Shown in pieces: positions 26,894 to 38,017 of a stretch of 51,083 nt of DNA. The DNA is from an uncultured Pseudomonadota bacterium (lineage in GTDB: Bacteria; Pseudomonadota; Gammaproteobacteria; Methylococcales; Methylomonadaceae): positions 1-51,083 of the forward strand of contig CAIPQN010000061.1 in NCBI GenBank assembly GCA_903867225.1, written 5' to 3'. Position 1 is the first letter of the stretch; the number at the start of each line of letters is the position of its first letter. The notes beneath the pieces are model-generated. The model had not been told where the DNA came from. It ran no database searches and saw nothing but the letters and a program-made list of their open reading frames with translations. Made by a program: the position numbers and the translations under genes.

Positions 26894-28447
26894 ATGGGGT
26901 TTTTCACTAAGCAAAATGAAGATTTAAGTGAGCAATGGCGCAAAAAATATCTCAACCTTTTCGACGAACAAAATAAAGTTGAACACACGCATCAAGAAAA
27001 AGAAAAGTTATTGCGGCAATTCATTATCCAGCTGTCAATTATCACAGAAGGGCGCGATAAATATCTTGATCCAATTTTAATTCGGTTGCGTAATCATATT
27101 AAAGACGAATTTGATTTAGCTATATTAAAAATGGAGCTGAAAACATTTAATGAATCCGTTAAGAATATGCCCGTTGCAAAGAAAAATCTTAAAGCAGATT
27201 TATTGTTTGATTTTTTAGTGAGGCAATATAAAGATTCGGCACAGCAAACAGCGTTACGAGATTTACAAAAACTGGTCAATAGTGAAGAAACGATGATTGA
27301 ACAGGTCAGTGATTTGTTCATTGAAATTTTGAAAATTATTGAACCAGTTGAGCAAAAACCTCTAAATTCCGAAGAAATTGTTGAGCCAGTGGTTTACGTT
27401 GACGTAAATGTGGTGAGTCAACAGTTGTTACAGTATTTCGGTGCATTAGCGATTCCAGCTGTTTTTGAACAACCCGCCGAATTGCTTAAAGAGGCGTTAC
27501 TTAATCCGAATCATTCCACGATGTTATTTGAAGAAATTTTGAATGATCTTGTGAAATTATTATTGCGGATTAAAGAATACAGCGAAGCAGAACAGCAAGA
27601 TATTGATCAATTTTTATTGCATATTGCGAATCAATTATCGGAATTAAATGTAATTGTTACCGAAACAAATGCGGCAGCAAATAGTTCTGTCAAAAGTCGC
27701 AATAAATTGGATCAATCGGTTTTTACACAAATTCGAGAACTCCAAGTTCAAGCCATTAAAGTCAAATCGCTCGATATACTCAAAGAAAATGTGAATCAAT
27801 GTTTTAAAACGATTGCTGCTGAAATTAAAGCACATCATCAACAAGATCAAGAACAGCAACAGAAATTTCAAGATCACATGGCGGAACTTGTTAATAAAAT
27901 GATTTCGTTGGAATTAGAATCCGAAAATCTCAAAGCAGAATTAAAAGTCATTCATACACAAGCAACGCACGATACGCTAACAGGATTATCAAATCGCAAT
28001 GCTTATAACCAACGTTTAAAAGACGAAATTGCACGATACAAACGTTACCATACGCCACTTACCATGGCGATTTGGGATATTGATCATTTCAAAAACATTA
28101 ACGATACGTTTGGACATAAAGCGGGCGATAAAGTGTTGGCATTAACAGCAAACCAGCTGCAAGAAAGTACGCGCGATACGGATTTTATTTCGCGATTTGG
28201 CGGTGAAGAATTTGTGATGTTATTGCCAAACACTGACATAACGTTGGCATTAAAATTAGCCGAAGATTTGCGTGAATTGATTACGGCAACAGGCTTTAAT
28301 GCGAATGGAAAAGCAGTACCCGTTACTATTTCGTGTGGATTAACTGAATTCGTTGACGATGATACGGAAGATAGTTTTTTTGAGCGTGCCGACAAAGCAC
28401 TTTACGAAGCCAAAAATACTGGAAGAAATCGTTGTTGCATTATCTAA
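26894..28447 (+). CDS. Diguanylate cyclase with a long helical N-terminal domain
   Basis: Makes the second messenger c-di-GMP. The C-terminal GGDEF domain (about 355-517) has FGGEEF (about 435) and an inhibitory I-site RDTD exactly five residues before it, plus DIDHFKNINDTFGH. The first 350 residues are polar and largely helical with no membrane segment, resembling the DUF484-free, cytosolic N-terminal halves of cyclases found next to dsbA in pseudomonads; this comparison is from memory. The signal sensed is unknown. It follows dsbA by 49 bp and ends at a strong terminator. Confidence 0.9.
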   Translation: MGFFTKQNEDLSEQWRKKYLNLFDEQNKVEHTHQEKEKLLRQFIIQLSIITEGRDKYLDPILIRLRNHIKDEFDLAILKMELKTFNESVKNMPVAKKNLKADLLFDFLVRQYKDSAQQTALRDLQKLVNSEETMIEQVSDLFIEILKIIEPVEQKPLNSEEIVEPVVYVDVNVVSQQLLQYFGALAIPAVFEQPAELLKEALLNPNHSTMLFEEILNDLVKLLLRIKEYSEAEQQDIDQFLLHIANQLSELNVIVTETNAAANSSVKSRNKLDQSVFTQIRELQVQAIKVKSLDILKENVNQCFKTIAAEIKAHHQQDQEQQQKFQDHMAELVNKMISLELESENLKAELKVIHTQATHDTLTGLSNRNAYNQRLKDEIARYKRYHTPLTMAIWDIDHFKNINDTFGHKAGDKVLALTANQLQESTRDTDFISRFGGEEFVMLLPNTDITLALKLAEDLRELITATGFNANGKAVPVTISCGLTEFVDDDTEDSFFERADKALYEAKNTGRNRCCII

Positions 28448-28467
28448 AACAAGTTTTTCGTTACACC

Positions 28468-28497
28468 AAACCCGTTCGTTTTGAACGGGTTTTTTTA
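28468..28497 (+). terminator. Intrinsic terminator after the diguanylate cyclase gene
   Basis: Perfect stem AAACCCGTTC / GAACGGGTTT with loop GTTTT and a T-run. It separates the cytochrome c4-dsbA-cyclase unit from folP, which starts 12 bp later and so must have its own promoter or depend on read-through. Confidence 0.92.
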
Positions 28498-28508
28498 TTG
28501 GATTTTTC

Positions 28509-29327
28509 ATGTTTTCAAACGTTACTAAACCGCTCATCATGGGAATTTTAAATGCTACGCCCGATAGTTTTTCGGATGGCGGCAAATTTAATCAACTCGA
28601 AAATGCGTTACATCATGCGTTACAAATGATTAAAGATGGCGCGTCGATTATTGATATTGGTGGCGAATCAACGCGCCCAAATTCCGACCCTGTTTCAGCT
28701 GACGAACAAATCAAACGTGTCGTGCCAATTATCGAAGCGATTCGTCAACGCAGTGATATTTTAATTAGCATCGACACCACGCAAAGTGTTGTCGCAAAAG
28801 CTGCTTTAAATGCAGGTGCAAACATTATTAACGATGTTTCCGCAGGACAAAATGATGCTCAAATGTTTGCTTTAGCGGCACAAAAAAATACGCCAATTAT
28901 TTTGATGCACGCGCAAGGTACACCTAAAACGATGCAAGAAAATCCATACTATGAAAATGTGGTATTAGACGTTATTAGCGCATTAAAACAACGCGTTAAT
29001 GAAGCAATTGACGCTGGTGTGAAAAAAGAAAATATCTTGCTAGATGTCGGCATTGGTTTTGGTAAGCGTAAACAAGATAATTTGGATTTGCTCGCGCATT
29101 TGACCGATTTTGTGGCATTAGGATTTCCAATTTTATTGGGGACTAGCCGCAAACGTTTTATGGGGGCAATTTGTGACACAAATGAACCTGTGGAACTTAT
29201 CACTGCAACAGCAGTAACTACTGCATTAGGTGTCATAGCTGGGGTGCAGCTTTTTCGCGTTCATGATGTAAAAGAAAACAAGCAAGCTCTTGAAGTCGCG
29301 TGGGCAATTAGGCAAGCCGCGCTTTAA
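28509..29327 (+). CDS. folP: Dihydropteroate synthase
   Basis: Condenses p-aminobenzoate with dihydropterin pyrophosphate in folate synthesis, and is the sulfonamide target. A 272-residue TIM barrel with MGILNATPDSFSDGG (about 11), DIGGESTRPNS (about 50), SIDTT (about 97), NDVSAGQ (about 118), LMHAQGTPKTMQ (about 142), DVGIGFGKR (about 178) and GTSRKRF (about 217). The usual MHMQG reads MHAQG here, a small departure in the pterin loop. The start lies just after the preceding terminator, with a weak ribosome site. Confidence 0.95.
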   Translation: MFSNVTKPLIMGILNATPDSFSDGGKFNQLENALHHALQMIKDGASIIDIGGESTRPNSDPVSADEQIKRVVPIIEAIRQRSDILISIDTTQSVVAKAALNAGANIINDVSAGQNDAQMFALAAQKNTPIILMHAQGTPKTMQENPYYENVVLDVISALKQRVNEAIDAGVKKENILLDVGIGFGKRKQDNLDLLAHLTDFVALGFPILLGTSRKRFMGAICDTNEPVELITATAVTTALGVIAGVQLFRVHDVKENKQALEVAWAIRQAAL

Positions 29328-29362
29328 TCGAGTAAACTATCGTAAAGCCGCATTGGCACTGA

Positions 29363-30763
<1,401 letters not shown>

Positions 30764-30822
30764 TTCAATTTGTAAATTCACAGCTCTGATATTTTTCACA
30801 TTATTTTGTAGGACAATTATTC

Positions 30823-31605
30823 ATGCGTAGAGTTATTTTTAATCAAAAAGGCGGCGTGGGAAAATCCACTATCACTTGTAATTTAGCAGCAATCAGCGCG
30901 ATGGAAGGCAAACGTACATTGGTTATAGATTTAGACGTGCAGGGCAATTCAACGCAATATCTACTCGGTCAGAAAGTCACCGATAGCGATAAAACCATCG
31001 TCCATTTTTTCAAAGATACGTTAAGCGTTTCATTATTTGGCGGCAATAAAAGCGGTTCAGGTTTAGAAAGCGCGATTCATGCAACCCCTTTTCCAAATTT
31101 ATTTGTGTTGCCGTCACATCCCGAACTTGAACCGTTGCAAGGTCGCCTCGAATCGCGTTACAAAATTTTCAAATTGAAAGAAGCTCTCGAAAAGCTGGAA
31201 GATTTCGATGAAATTTATATGGATACGCCGCCGATTTTGAATTTTTACAGTCAATCCGCGTTAATCGCAGCACACAAATGTTTGATTCCCTTTGATTGTG
31301 ATACGTTTGCGCGAGAAGCCTTGTATTTATTGATGCACACATTGACGGAAGTCAAAGCCGACCATAATCCCGCTTTAGAAATTGAAGGAATTATTGTTAA
31401 TCAATTCCAAAAACAAGCCAATTTGCCACGCCAATTAGTGAATGAATTGATTGCTGAAGGTTTGCCCGTGTTGATTTCAATGCTTTCAACGTCGGTTAAA
31501 GTTCGTGAATCGCATTCTGAATCAAAACCGCTTGTGCATTACGTTCCAACTCACAAATTAACTGATGAATTCCGTGCGCTTCATGCTGAAATTCACAGCC
31601 GTTAA
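30823..31605 (+). CDS. Orphan ParA-family ATPase
   Basis: A 260-residue deviant Walker-A ATPase: NQKGGVGKSTITCNLAA (residues 6-22), DLDVQGNSTQ for the switch region (about 44) and DTPPIL for Walker B (about 125). Members with this MRRVIFNQKGG opening occur as single chromosomal genes in many gammaproteobacteria without a ParB partner, and their cargo is mostly unknown. The C-terminal 40 bp overlap the lnt start, so expression of the two is coupled. A ribosome site (TAGGAC) lies 10 nt upstream. Confidence 0.85.
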   Translation: MRRVIFNQKGGVGKSTITCNLAAISAMEGKRTLVIDLDVQGNSTQYLLGQKVTDSDKTIVHFFKDTLSVSLFGGNKSGSGLESAIHATPFPNLFVLPSHPELEPLQGRLESRYKIFKLKEALEKLEDFDEIYMDTPPILNFYSQSALIAAHKCLIPFDCDTFAREALYLLMHTLTEVKADHNPALEIEGIIVNQFQKQANLPRQLVNELIAEGLPVLISMLSTSVKVRESHSESKPLVHYVPTHKLTDEFRALHAEIHSR

Positions 31606-33157
31606 ACATTATTGGTTGCCGATTCTGTCGGGCATTTTTATCGGTACAAGTTACATTCCATTTCCACCGTGGGCGGCGTTGTTTGGATTTGTGCCATTGT
31701 GGATTTTTTGGCAACGACAAACAAACTTAAAACCTGTTATTTTCGGCGGCATGACGACGGCGTTTGTGTTCACATTGATTGGTTTTAATTGGATGACGTA
31801 TTTGCTGCACGAATTCGCGCATTTGCCGTGGGTCGTGGCGGTTATCGGCATGATTATTTACGCGCTGATTGCTCATTTGTATGTGCCGATTGCGGGCGCG
31901 ATGTGGTTTGCTATTCATCGAAAATTTAATTGTTCGCCACTTTTATCGCTCAGTTTGTTGGCAATAATTACGATTTTAAATGAAGCCTATTCTCTGACGT
32001 TGTTTGATTGGAATTTTGGTTATTCGTGGTTTGGCGCGGACATTCCATTTTATCAACTTGCTGAACTCGTCGGTTTCAGCGGTTTAAGTGCAATTACATT
32101 AGCGTGTAATTTGCCACTGTACTTGGCTTGGCAATGGCGAAATGAACGACGCGGCAGGGTTATTTTTGGCGCAGTGATGGTGATTTTCACGTTGTTAAAT
32201 ATGGGCGGTTTAGCGTTAAAAGCACGTTTGCCTGAACCCGATGTCGAATTTAATGTGTTGATGGTGCAAGGAAATATCGGTAATTCTGAAAAAATGGCGG
32301 CAGAAATTGGTGATGGTTACGGGCAAGCGATTTTGAATCGTTATTTGTCGCTCACGCACGATGCTTTGAACGTCCATAAAAATGAAAAAATCGATTTTGT
32401 GTTGTGGGCAGAAACGGCATTTCCGACATTTTTAGGTGAAAAATTAACGCCTCAAAATGATTATCCCGCGCAACTCAGCGAATTTTTGATTGAGCATGAT
32501 GTGCCGCTAATCACGGGCGCGTACAGCGTTAAATTTCCTGAAAAATTACTAACGAATTCGTTGTTTTTGTTAAATGAAAATGGTGAAATTATTCCGCCGC
32601 ATTACAGCAAAACAATTTTATTGGCGTTTGGCGAATACATTCCGTTTGAAGAGTTTTTCCCGCAAATCAGAAGTTGGTTGCCACCAATCGGGCATTTCGC
32701 AAGAGGGCAGGGCGCAACAACCTTGTTTAATTTGCGTGGTTTGAAAATCGCGCCACAGATTTGTTATGAAGGTTTATTTGCATATTTCTCGCGCGATTTG
32801 GCGAATTTGGGCGCACAAATTATTGTGAATGCAACCAATGATTCGTGGTATGGAACGTGGCAACAGCCGTATCAGCATTTTTATATGACGTTGGCGCGAG
32901 GTGTAGAATTTCGTCGCCCTGTGTTGCGGGTCACAAATACAGGAATTTCATCGATTGTTTTAGCTTCGGGAGAAATTTTGCAACGCTCACCAATTCATGA
33001 ACAATGGTCAGATGTTTATCGCGTGCCATATTTAAAAAATCCACAACCAACGTTTTATCAGCAGTGGTTTTATTTATTGCCAATTTTGCTTTGGATGAGT
33101 TTTATCAGTTTGTTTATTTTAGCGATAAAACAACGAGCGATTGCGTTGAAAATCTAA
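31565..33157 (+). CDS. lnt: Apolipoprotein N-acyltransferase
   Basis: Adds the third acyl chain to lipoproteins in the inner membrane, the last maturation step before Lol sorting. Its 530 residues have several N-terminal membrane helices (about 17-215), a nitrilase-like periplasmic domain and a last helix (about 500-520). Catalytic residues are visible: Glu in WAETAFP (about 280), Lys in YSKTILLAFGEY (about 340) and Cys in QICYEGLF (about 400). The start at 31565 lies inside parA; a second ATG at 31583 is equally possible and neither has a good ribosome site, which fits translational coupling. Confidence 0.95.
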   Translation: MNSVRFMLKFTAVKHYWLPILSGIFIGTSYIPFPPWAALFGFVPLWIFWQRQTNLKPVIFGGMTTAFVFTLIGFNWMTYLLHEFAHLPWVVAVIGMIIYALIAHLYVPIAGAMWFAIHRKFNCSPLLSLSLLAIITILNEAYSLTLFDWNFGYSWFGADIPFYQLAELVGFSGLSAITLACNLPLYLAWQWRNERRGRVIFGAVMVIFTLLNMGGLALKARLPEPDVEFNVLMVQGNIGNSEKMAAEIGDGYGQAILNRYLSLTHDALNVHKNEKIDFVLWAETAFPTFLGEKLTPQNDYPAQLSEFLIEHDVPLITGAYSVKFPEKLLTNSLFLLNENGEIIPPHYSKTILLAFGEYIPFEEFFPQIRSWLPPIGHFARGQGATTLFNLRGLKIAPQICYEGLFAYFSRDLANLGAQIIVNATNDSWYGTWQQPYQHFYMTLARGVEFRRPVLRVTNTGISSIVLASGEILQRSPIHEQWSDVYRVPYLKNPQPTFYQQWFYLLPILLWMSFISLFILAIKQRAIALKI

Positions 33158-33247
33158 TCCACAATTAGAATTGCTGCTGATTTTGCGTATTTTGTAGCAA
33201 TTGCGCCTAAATGCTATGATTAGCAAAATTTAACAAATGTGGTCATC

Positions 33248-35617
33248 ATGGCAGAAAGAAGAAAAAATACGGGTTCTCGTTACGATCAACCGCCTTCGCG
33301 TCAACGTAGAAACAAAAAAAAATCCTTTTCATTTCCTTGGTTTAGTAGCCTTTTAATGGTTGCTTTAGGCGTGGGTGGTTTCTTATTATTTGGTTATTTG
33401 GGTGTACTCGATTACAACGTTCGCAAACAATTTGAAGGCAAACGTTGGGCAATTCCTGCAAGAGTTTATGCAAGTCCCGTTGAGCTTTACGCGGGTTTCG
33501 GCATGAATGCTGGGCAGTTTGAAACTTTGTTGAAAACGCTTTACTACCGTCAAGATAGTAATTTATCTGCTGAGGGGACTTACGTTAAAAAAGGTTCTCA
33601 AATCACAGTTAAAACGCATCCATTTAACTTTTGGGACTCGCCGCAAGAAAGTAGTTTAGTGCGTTTAACATTTAATGAATCCACCGTTAGTGGCATTGTT
33701 GATTTAGGTAAGCAAGGCTCAGAAGTCGCGTTATTGCGAATGGATCCTGTGCAAATTGGCAGTTTATATCCGCGTATCAAAGAAGATCGGGTGTTGATTA
33801 AATTGCAAGAAGCACCGCCTGCATTGATTAACGCTTTGTTAGCATCGGAAGACCGCGATTTTTATCATCATTTTGGCATTTCATTTCGTGGAATTGCGCG
33901 TGCAATGCTGACAAATGTTAGAGCAGGTGCAATGGTACAAGGTGGTAGTACGATTACACAGCAATTGGTCAAAAACTTTTATCTTAGTTCCGAACGCAGT
34001 TTGACCCGCAAAATCAACGAAGCGTTAATGGCATTGATTTTGGAATATCGTTACAGCAAAGACGAAATTTTAGAAGCTTATTTGAACGAAATTTATTTAG
34101 GTCAAAATGGCAATAGTTCTGTGCATGGTTTTGGATTAGCTAGCGAATTTTATTTCAACAGCACATTGAAAGATTTACCCTTGAATCAAGTCGTTTCTTT
34201 GGTTTCATTGGTTCGAGGCCCTTCTTATTATGACCCACGCCGTTCACCAGAAAGAGCATTACAACGTCGAAATTTAATTCTCGATGAAATGGCGACAGCT
34301 CAAACCATCACCGCAAAACAAGCAACAGACGCAAAAGCAAAATCATTAGGGGTTATTGCAAACGTGAGCCGTTCGGCAAATCGTTACCCATATTTCATGG
34401 ATTTAGTGAAGCGACAACTCAGCCAAGAATATCGTGAAGAAGATTTAACATCAGAAGGGTTAAGCATTTTCACTACGTTGGATACACGAATTCAAGATAC
34501 GTTAGAACAAACGGTTAAAACGCAACTTGTACAGCTCGAAAAATTGCCAAAATCGACTGATAATTTGGAAGCGGCGGCTGTTGTGACGCGGTGTGACAGT
34601 GGTGAAATTGCTGCATTAACAAGTGGACGCGAAGTGGTTTCAGCGGGTTTTAATCGTGCTTTAGATGCAGTGCGTCCCATTGGTTCGTTAATCAAGCCCG
34701 TTATTTATTTAACCGCATTAACAAATCCTAAAAAATACACCATTACCACGTCGGTGAGTGATACAGAAATCATCGTACCGAATAAAGGCAGCGAACCATG
34801 GATTCCGAAAAACTATGATCATCGTGAACATGGTAACGTCAGTTTGCATCAAGCGTTGGCGCATTCCTACAACTTAGCGACAGTGCGGGTTGGAATGGAT
34901 GTTGGCGTGGATACTGTGATTGGAACACTGCGAAATATGGGCGTAACCCGTGAAGTTGAATCGTTCCCATCGTTTTTATTGGGTTCGGCACAACTCACAC
35001 CGATGGATGTGACGCAAATGTACCAAACATTGGCGGGTGATGGCTTTTTAAGTCGATTAAAAGCAATTCGCGCAGTCGTTTCTGCAAAAGGTGAACGTTT
35101 GCAAAGTTACCCATTTGTCGTTAAACAAGTGATTGATCCATCCGTAACCTATATTGTGAATACGATGTTGCAAGAAGTAATGACCGAAGGCACAGGGCAT
35201 AAGGCTTACGACGTATTCCCAAAAAGTTATGGTTTAGTGGGTAAAACAGGCACAACAAACGATGCAAAAGATAGTTGGTTTGCAGGTTATTCGGGCGATT
35301 ATTTGTCAGTTGTTTGGGTCGGTCGTGATGACAATAAACCGATGGGATTAACAGGCGCGACAGGTGCTTTACCTGTTTGGTTGTCACTAATGAAACAAAT
35401 TTCAACGCAACCCGTTAATTTAATTGCACCCGATAATATCAAAATGGCAATCGAAAATAATTGCATTGAATCACGTCGTTATCCTTATATTTCGGGTTCT
35501 GAACCGCGTGCGAAATCATGCGAAAGCGTTGAAAGTAGTGGAAGTGGCAACGGTTATTTTGTGCCAGATATGGGCGACAATGTGACAACAGATGATGAAT
35601 TGCCCGAAAATTTTTAG
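33248..35617 (+). CDS. mrcB: Bifunctional penicillin-binding protein 1B
   Basis: Polymerises and cross-links peptidoglycan. The ATG at 33248 (MAERRKN) is preferred over a GTG three codons earlier. The 789-residue chain has a basic cytoplasmic tail, one membrane helix (about 30-52), a UB2H-like region, a GT51 glycosyltransferase domain (EDRDFYHHFG with the catalytic Glu; GGSTITQQLVKNFYL) and a transpeptidase domain (SLIK active serine about 478, SYN about 543, KTGTT about 680). The C-terminal tail has two cysteines and is acidic. lolA follows after 21 bp. Confidence 0.94.
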   Translation: MAERRKNTGSRYDQPPSRQRRNKKKSFSFPWFSSLLMVALGVGGFLLFGYLGVLDYNVRKQFEGKRWAIPARVYASPVELYAGFGMNAGQFETLLKTLYYRQDSNLSAEGTYVKKGSQITVKTHPFNFWDSPQESSLVRLTFNESTVSGIVDLGKQGSEVALLRMDPVQIGSLYPRIKEDRVLIKLQEAPPALINALLASEDRDFYHHFGISFRGIARAMLTNVRAGAMVQGGSTITQQLVKNFYLSSERSLTRKINEALMALILEYRYSKDEILEAYLNEIYLGQNGNSSVHGFGLASEFYFNSTLKDLPLNQVVSLVSLVRGPSYYDPRRSPERALQRRNLILDEMATAQTITAKQATDAKAKSLGVIANVSRSANRYPYFMDLVKRQLSQEYREEDLTSEGLSIFTTLDTRIQDTLEQTVKTQLVQLEKLPKSTDNLEAAAVVTRCDSGEIAALTSGREVVSAGFNRALDAVRPIGSLIKPVIYLTALTNPKKYTITTSVSDTEIIVPNKGSEPWIPKNYDHREHGNVSLHQALAHSYNLATVRVGMDVGVDTVIGTLRNMGVTREVESFPSFLLGSAQLTPMDVTQMYQTLAGDGFLSRLKAIRAVVSAKGERLQSYPFVVKQVIDPSVTYIVNTMLQEVMTEGTGHKAYDVFPKSYGLVGKTGTTNDAKDSWFAGYSGDYLSVVWVGRDDNKPMGLTGATGALPVWLSLMKQISTQPVNLIAPDNIKMAIENNCIESRRYPYISGSEPRAKSCESVESSGSGNGYFVPDMGDNVTTDDELPENF

Positions 35618-35638
35618 TTTTTAGTTGAGAACAAAGTT

Positions 35639-36262
35639 ATGAAAAAAATGCGTTGGCTTATCGCCGCGTTGTTGAGTGTAAATAGTTTGATTGCCATTGC
35701 TGAAGATATGCCAGTTAAACAATTAAAAGCCTTTTTAAGTTCCGCGAAATCCATCACGGCGGATTTTAAACAAGTGTTGATTAACGAAGCGGGCGATCCA
35801 CTTCAAACCAGCCACGGTTTATTTTATTTACAACGCCCAGGCAAATTTCGTTGGGATTATACGAAACCATTTCAACAACAAATCATTTCGACATCGGGCA
35901 GAGTGTGGTTTTACGATACCGATTTAGAACAAGTAACCGTGAAAAAACTGGACGAATCTGTGGGTTCAACGCCCGCGTTATTGTTAAGCGGTGATGTGCC
36001 GTTAGAAGACAATTACAACATCGAGCAGCAAGGTTCAGAAGGCAATATGCAATGGGTGAAACTTGTTCCGAAAAGCCAAGACAGTACATTCAAATATGTG
36101 TTGATTGGTTTAGAAAAAGGCGTGTTGAGCGGAATGCAGTTGAACGATAATTTTGGGCAATTGACGCGCATTTATTTTTCAAATTTGAAAGTGAATCAAC
36201 CTGTCGAAGCGAATTTGTTTGAGTTTGTTGCACCAAAAGGCGTTGATGTATTTTCAGAATGA
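35639..36262 (+). CDS. lolA: Outer-membrane lipoprotein carrier LolA
   Basis: The periplasmic chaperone that ferries lipoproteins from LolCDE to LolB. Its 207 residues have a signal peptide (about 1-21), then LKAFLSSAKSITADFKQ, GLFYLQRPGKFRWDYTKPFQQ with the family's conserved Arg and Trp, and VWFYDTDLEQVTVKK. This fits LolA well. Together with lnt it gives two steps of lipoprotein maturation in one region. Confidence 0.93.
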   Translation: MKKMRWLIAALLSVNSLIAIAEDMPVKQLKAFLSSAKSITADFKQVLINEAGDPLQTSHGLFYLQRPGKFRWDYTKPFQQQIISTSGRVWFYDTDLEQVTVKKLDESVGSTPALLLSGDVPLEDNYNIEQQGSEGNMQWVKLVPKSQDSTFKYVLIGLEKGVLSGMQLNDNFGQLTRIYFSNLKVNQPVEANLFEFVAPKGVDVFSE

Positions 36263-36376
36263 CGTGAATTCCAAAAGGTGTTGTTTTTTATCGACAAGCT
36301 GTAATATATTTTTAGTTATTTGCTTTAATCATTGATAAATAACGAAATATATAACTTTCCAAAAAGGTGCTAAAAC
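36263..36376. other. AT-rich upstream region of the surface-protein gene
   Basis: No gene is seen. The stretch before the promoter is strongly AT-rich (for example the run around 36301-36350), as expected for an UP-element-like region, but no defined site is recognised. Confidence 0.4.
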
Positions 36377-36405
36377 TTGTAAGGAAATACTTTTGCTGGT
36401 ATTAT
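36377..36405 (+). promoter_or_regulatory. Sigma-70 promoter of the surface protein gene
   Basis: TTGTAA (36377-36382) and TATTAT (36400-36405) are separated by exactly 17 bp. The predicted transcript start, near 36412, leaves a leader of about 70 nt before the ATG at 36484, with ribosome site TGAGGATGAC. This is the clearest promoter in the window. Confidence 0.75.
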
Positions 36406-36483
36406 CACCGCCGTGAAATGAGTTTTGTTGCATAAAAACAAATTTTAAACTTCTAACCCAAACTATTTATTGAGGATGACATT

Positions 36484-37443
36484 ATGACTTCAAAAGCAAA
36501 ATTAGCTTTAGGCGTAACAACTGCATTAGTTGCATTCGCAGCGGCAACCGTCGCTCCAGAAGCAGCTGCACACGCAAGCAAAAAAGCACACAAACATGCT
36601 AAAAAAGCAGCCGTTGAAACTGTTGAAACACACACTTCATCGTTCTCGCATTCAAACAGCAGCAACGCAAAAGTTGACGCTTTAGAATCACAATTACAAG
36701 CGATGCAAGCTGAAATCCGCAGCTTGAGAGCCGCTTCAGGTCGCGCAACAATTGATCCAGACACAGCGAAAGTTCAAGAGTTGGATCAATGGATGAACAC
36801 TGTTAAAGCTGACGGTCATTCTTCTTCAAAAGGCGCGAAAGACAACATGGTTTTCTTCCGTGGCGGTTATGGATACAACGTTGATAAACGCGGTGGTACT
36901 TTAGACCCAACAAATGCAGCAGGCGTTGGTACGTTAAATGGTGCTATTAGTAACAATGATGCGTGGTACTTTGGTGCAGGTTTTGACTTCAGTCTTAACG
37001 ATAATTTATTCGGCATGATGCAAGGCACTGAAGTTTTAGCTGAATTGATGTTTGATTACAAACAATTGGGCGAAAGAAAACCAAATGGTATTACTACAGC
37101 TGTAGGAAACGCAGAACAGCTACCTGTTCCTGGTGTGAATACTCAAACAGCAACAGTGAACTCATTATCGTTGGCAGCTTCACCAAAAATCAAATTCTTT
37201 AAAGGTAGCAACTTCCGTCCTTGGTTAATTCCAGCTGGTTTTGAATTAACTGTTATCAGCCCACCATCTGACGCGATTACTGTATTAAACCCAGGCATGA
37301 TGTTCGGTGCTGGTGCGGATTACAAAATCTGGAAAGATGTTTACGCTGGCGCGGACGTTCGTTGGCACCAAGCGTTTGACAATCTTGATGGCGTAAATAC
37401 TAATGGCATCACAGCTGGTGGTTATTTAGGTTTAGGTTTCTAA
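36484..37443 (+). CDS. Abundant coiled-coil/beta-barrel outer-membrane protein
   Basis: A 319-residue protein of unknown exact function. It has a signal peptide (about 1-28), a Lys/Ala/His-rich stretch (about 30-45), a short coiled coil (about 62-85: KVDALESQLQAMQAEIRSL), then a domain of alternating aromatic strands (about 118-319) ending in YLGLGF with a terminal Phe, the hallmark of outer-membrane barrels. It resembles surface proteins of methanotrophs and Legionella-like major outer-membrane proteins in outline. Strong promoter, ribosome site, terminator and GC-richer regular codons suggest high expression. Confidence 0.8.
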   Translation: MTSKAKLALGVTTALVAFAAATVAPEAAAHASKKAHKHAKKAAVETVETHTSSFSHSNSSNAKVDALESQLQAMQAEIRSLRAASGRATIDPDTAKVQELDQWMNTVKADGHSSSKGAKDNMVFFRGGYGYNVDKRGGTLDPTNAAGVGTLNGAISNNDAWYFGAGFDFSLNDNLFGMMQGTEVLAELMFDYKQLGERKPNGITTAVGNAEQLPVPGVNTQTATVNSLSLAASPKIKFFKGSNFRPWLIPAGFELTVISPPSDAITVLNPGMMFGAGADYKIWKDVYAGADVRWHQAFDNLDGVNTNGITAGGYLGLGF

Positions 37444-37468
37444 GGTTTAGAAATCCAAAATGCTAAAC

Positions 37469-37497
37469 AAAAAAGGAGCTGAAAAGCTCCTTTTTTT
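37469..37497 (+). terminator. Intrinsic terminator after the surface protein gene
   Basis: Stem AAAAAGGAGCT / AGCTCCTTTTT with a stable GAAA tetraloop and a T7 run; it also lies just beyond the end of the minus-strand redox operon and may serve both directions. Confidence 0.92.
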
Positions 37498-37519
37498 ATG
37501 CGTGAAATTTACGAAAATA

Positions 37520-38017
37520 TCACTTCTGAACTTTGATTTTTTTTCGAGCAGATAATAATGACTGTGTTACCGCTGCAATCAAAACGAATAATGAACATTC
37601 CAGCGTGATAAACATGGCGATTTTAAAATAGGCAAAATCGGGATGAGCAAATCGAACTAACCAACCGCTCAATTCTTCGGCAATCGCAGAAAAAAATATC
37701 AAGCTACTCAACCAAATTTTCAAGCGCGTTGAAAAATCCGTCATCAACATTAAATGCGTCAATGTCACCGCTAACATTCCCATCGAAAACAAATGAAAAT
37801 GCAGCACTTCAAGCATTCCATCATAACTTTTCGCGGGAATAAATTGTTCTTCGTTGCCGTTGTAATACGTCACGACAGATTCAACCGTTAAATCCATGCG
37901 GTGAAAATACATCATGCCGTTGCTAATCCATAGCAAAAACATATACGCTAAAAACATCAACACCAACGCATTCAATAACAATTTTCGTTGCTGTTCACCA
38001 CTGACAAAATACCGCAT
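37520..38017 (-). CDS. Four-helix membrane protein with intramembrane histidines
   Basis: A 165-residue inner-membrane protein not assigned to a named family. Four hydrophobic helices are seen (about 12-38, 70-92, 96-118, 128-152). His73, His75 and His88 lie on or near the second helix (LHFHLF then THLML), so heme or quinone binding is possible but unproven. It is the last gene of the operon: its start overlaps the FMN-protein stop by one base. It could pass electrons between the quinone pool and the periplasmic flavoprotein. Confidence 0.65.
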   Translation of the reverse strand: MRYFVSGEQQRKLLLNALVLMFLAYMFLLWISNGMMYFHRMDLTVESVVTYYNGNEEQFIPAKSYDGMLEVLHFHLFSMGMLAVTLTHLMLMTDFSTRLKIWLSSLIFFSAIAEELSGWLVRFAHPDFAYFKIAMFITLECSLFVLIAAVTQSLLSARKKIKVQK

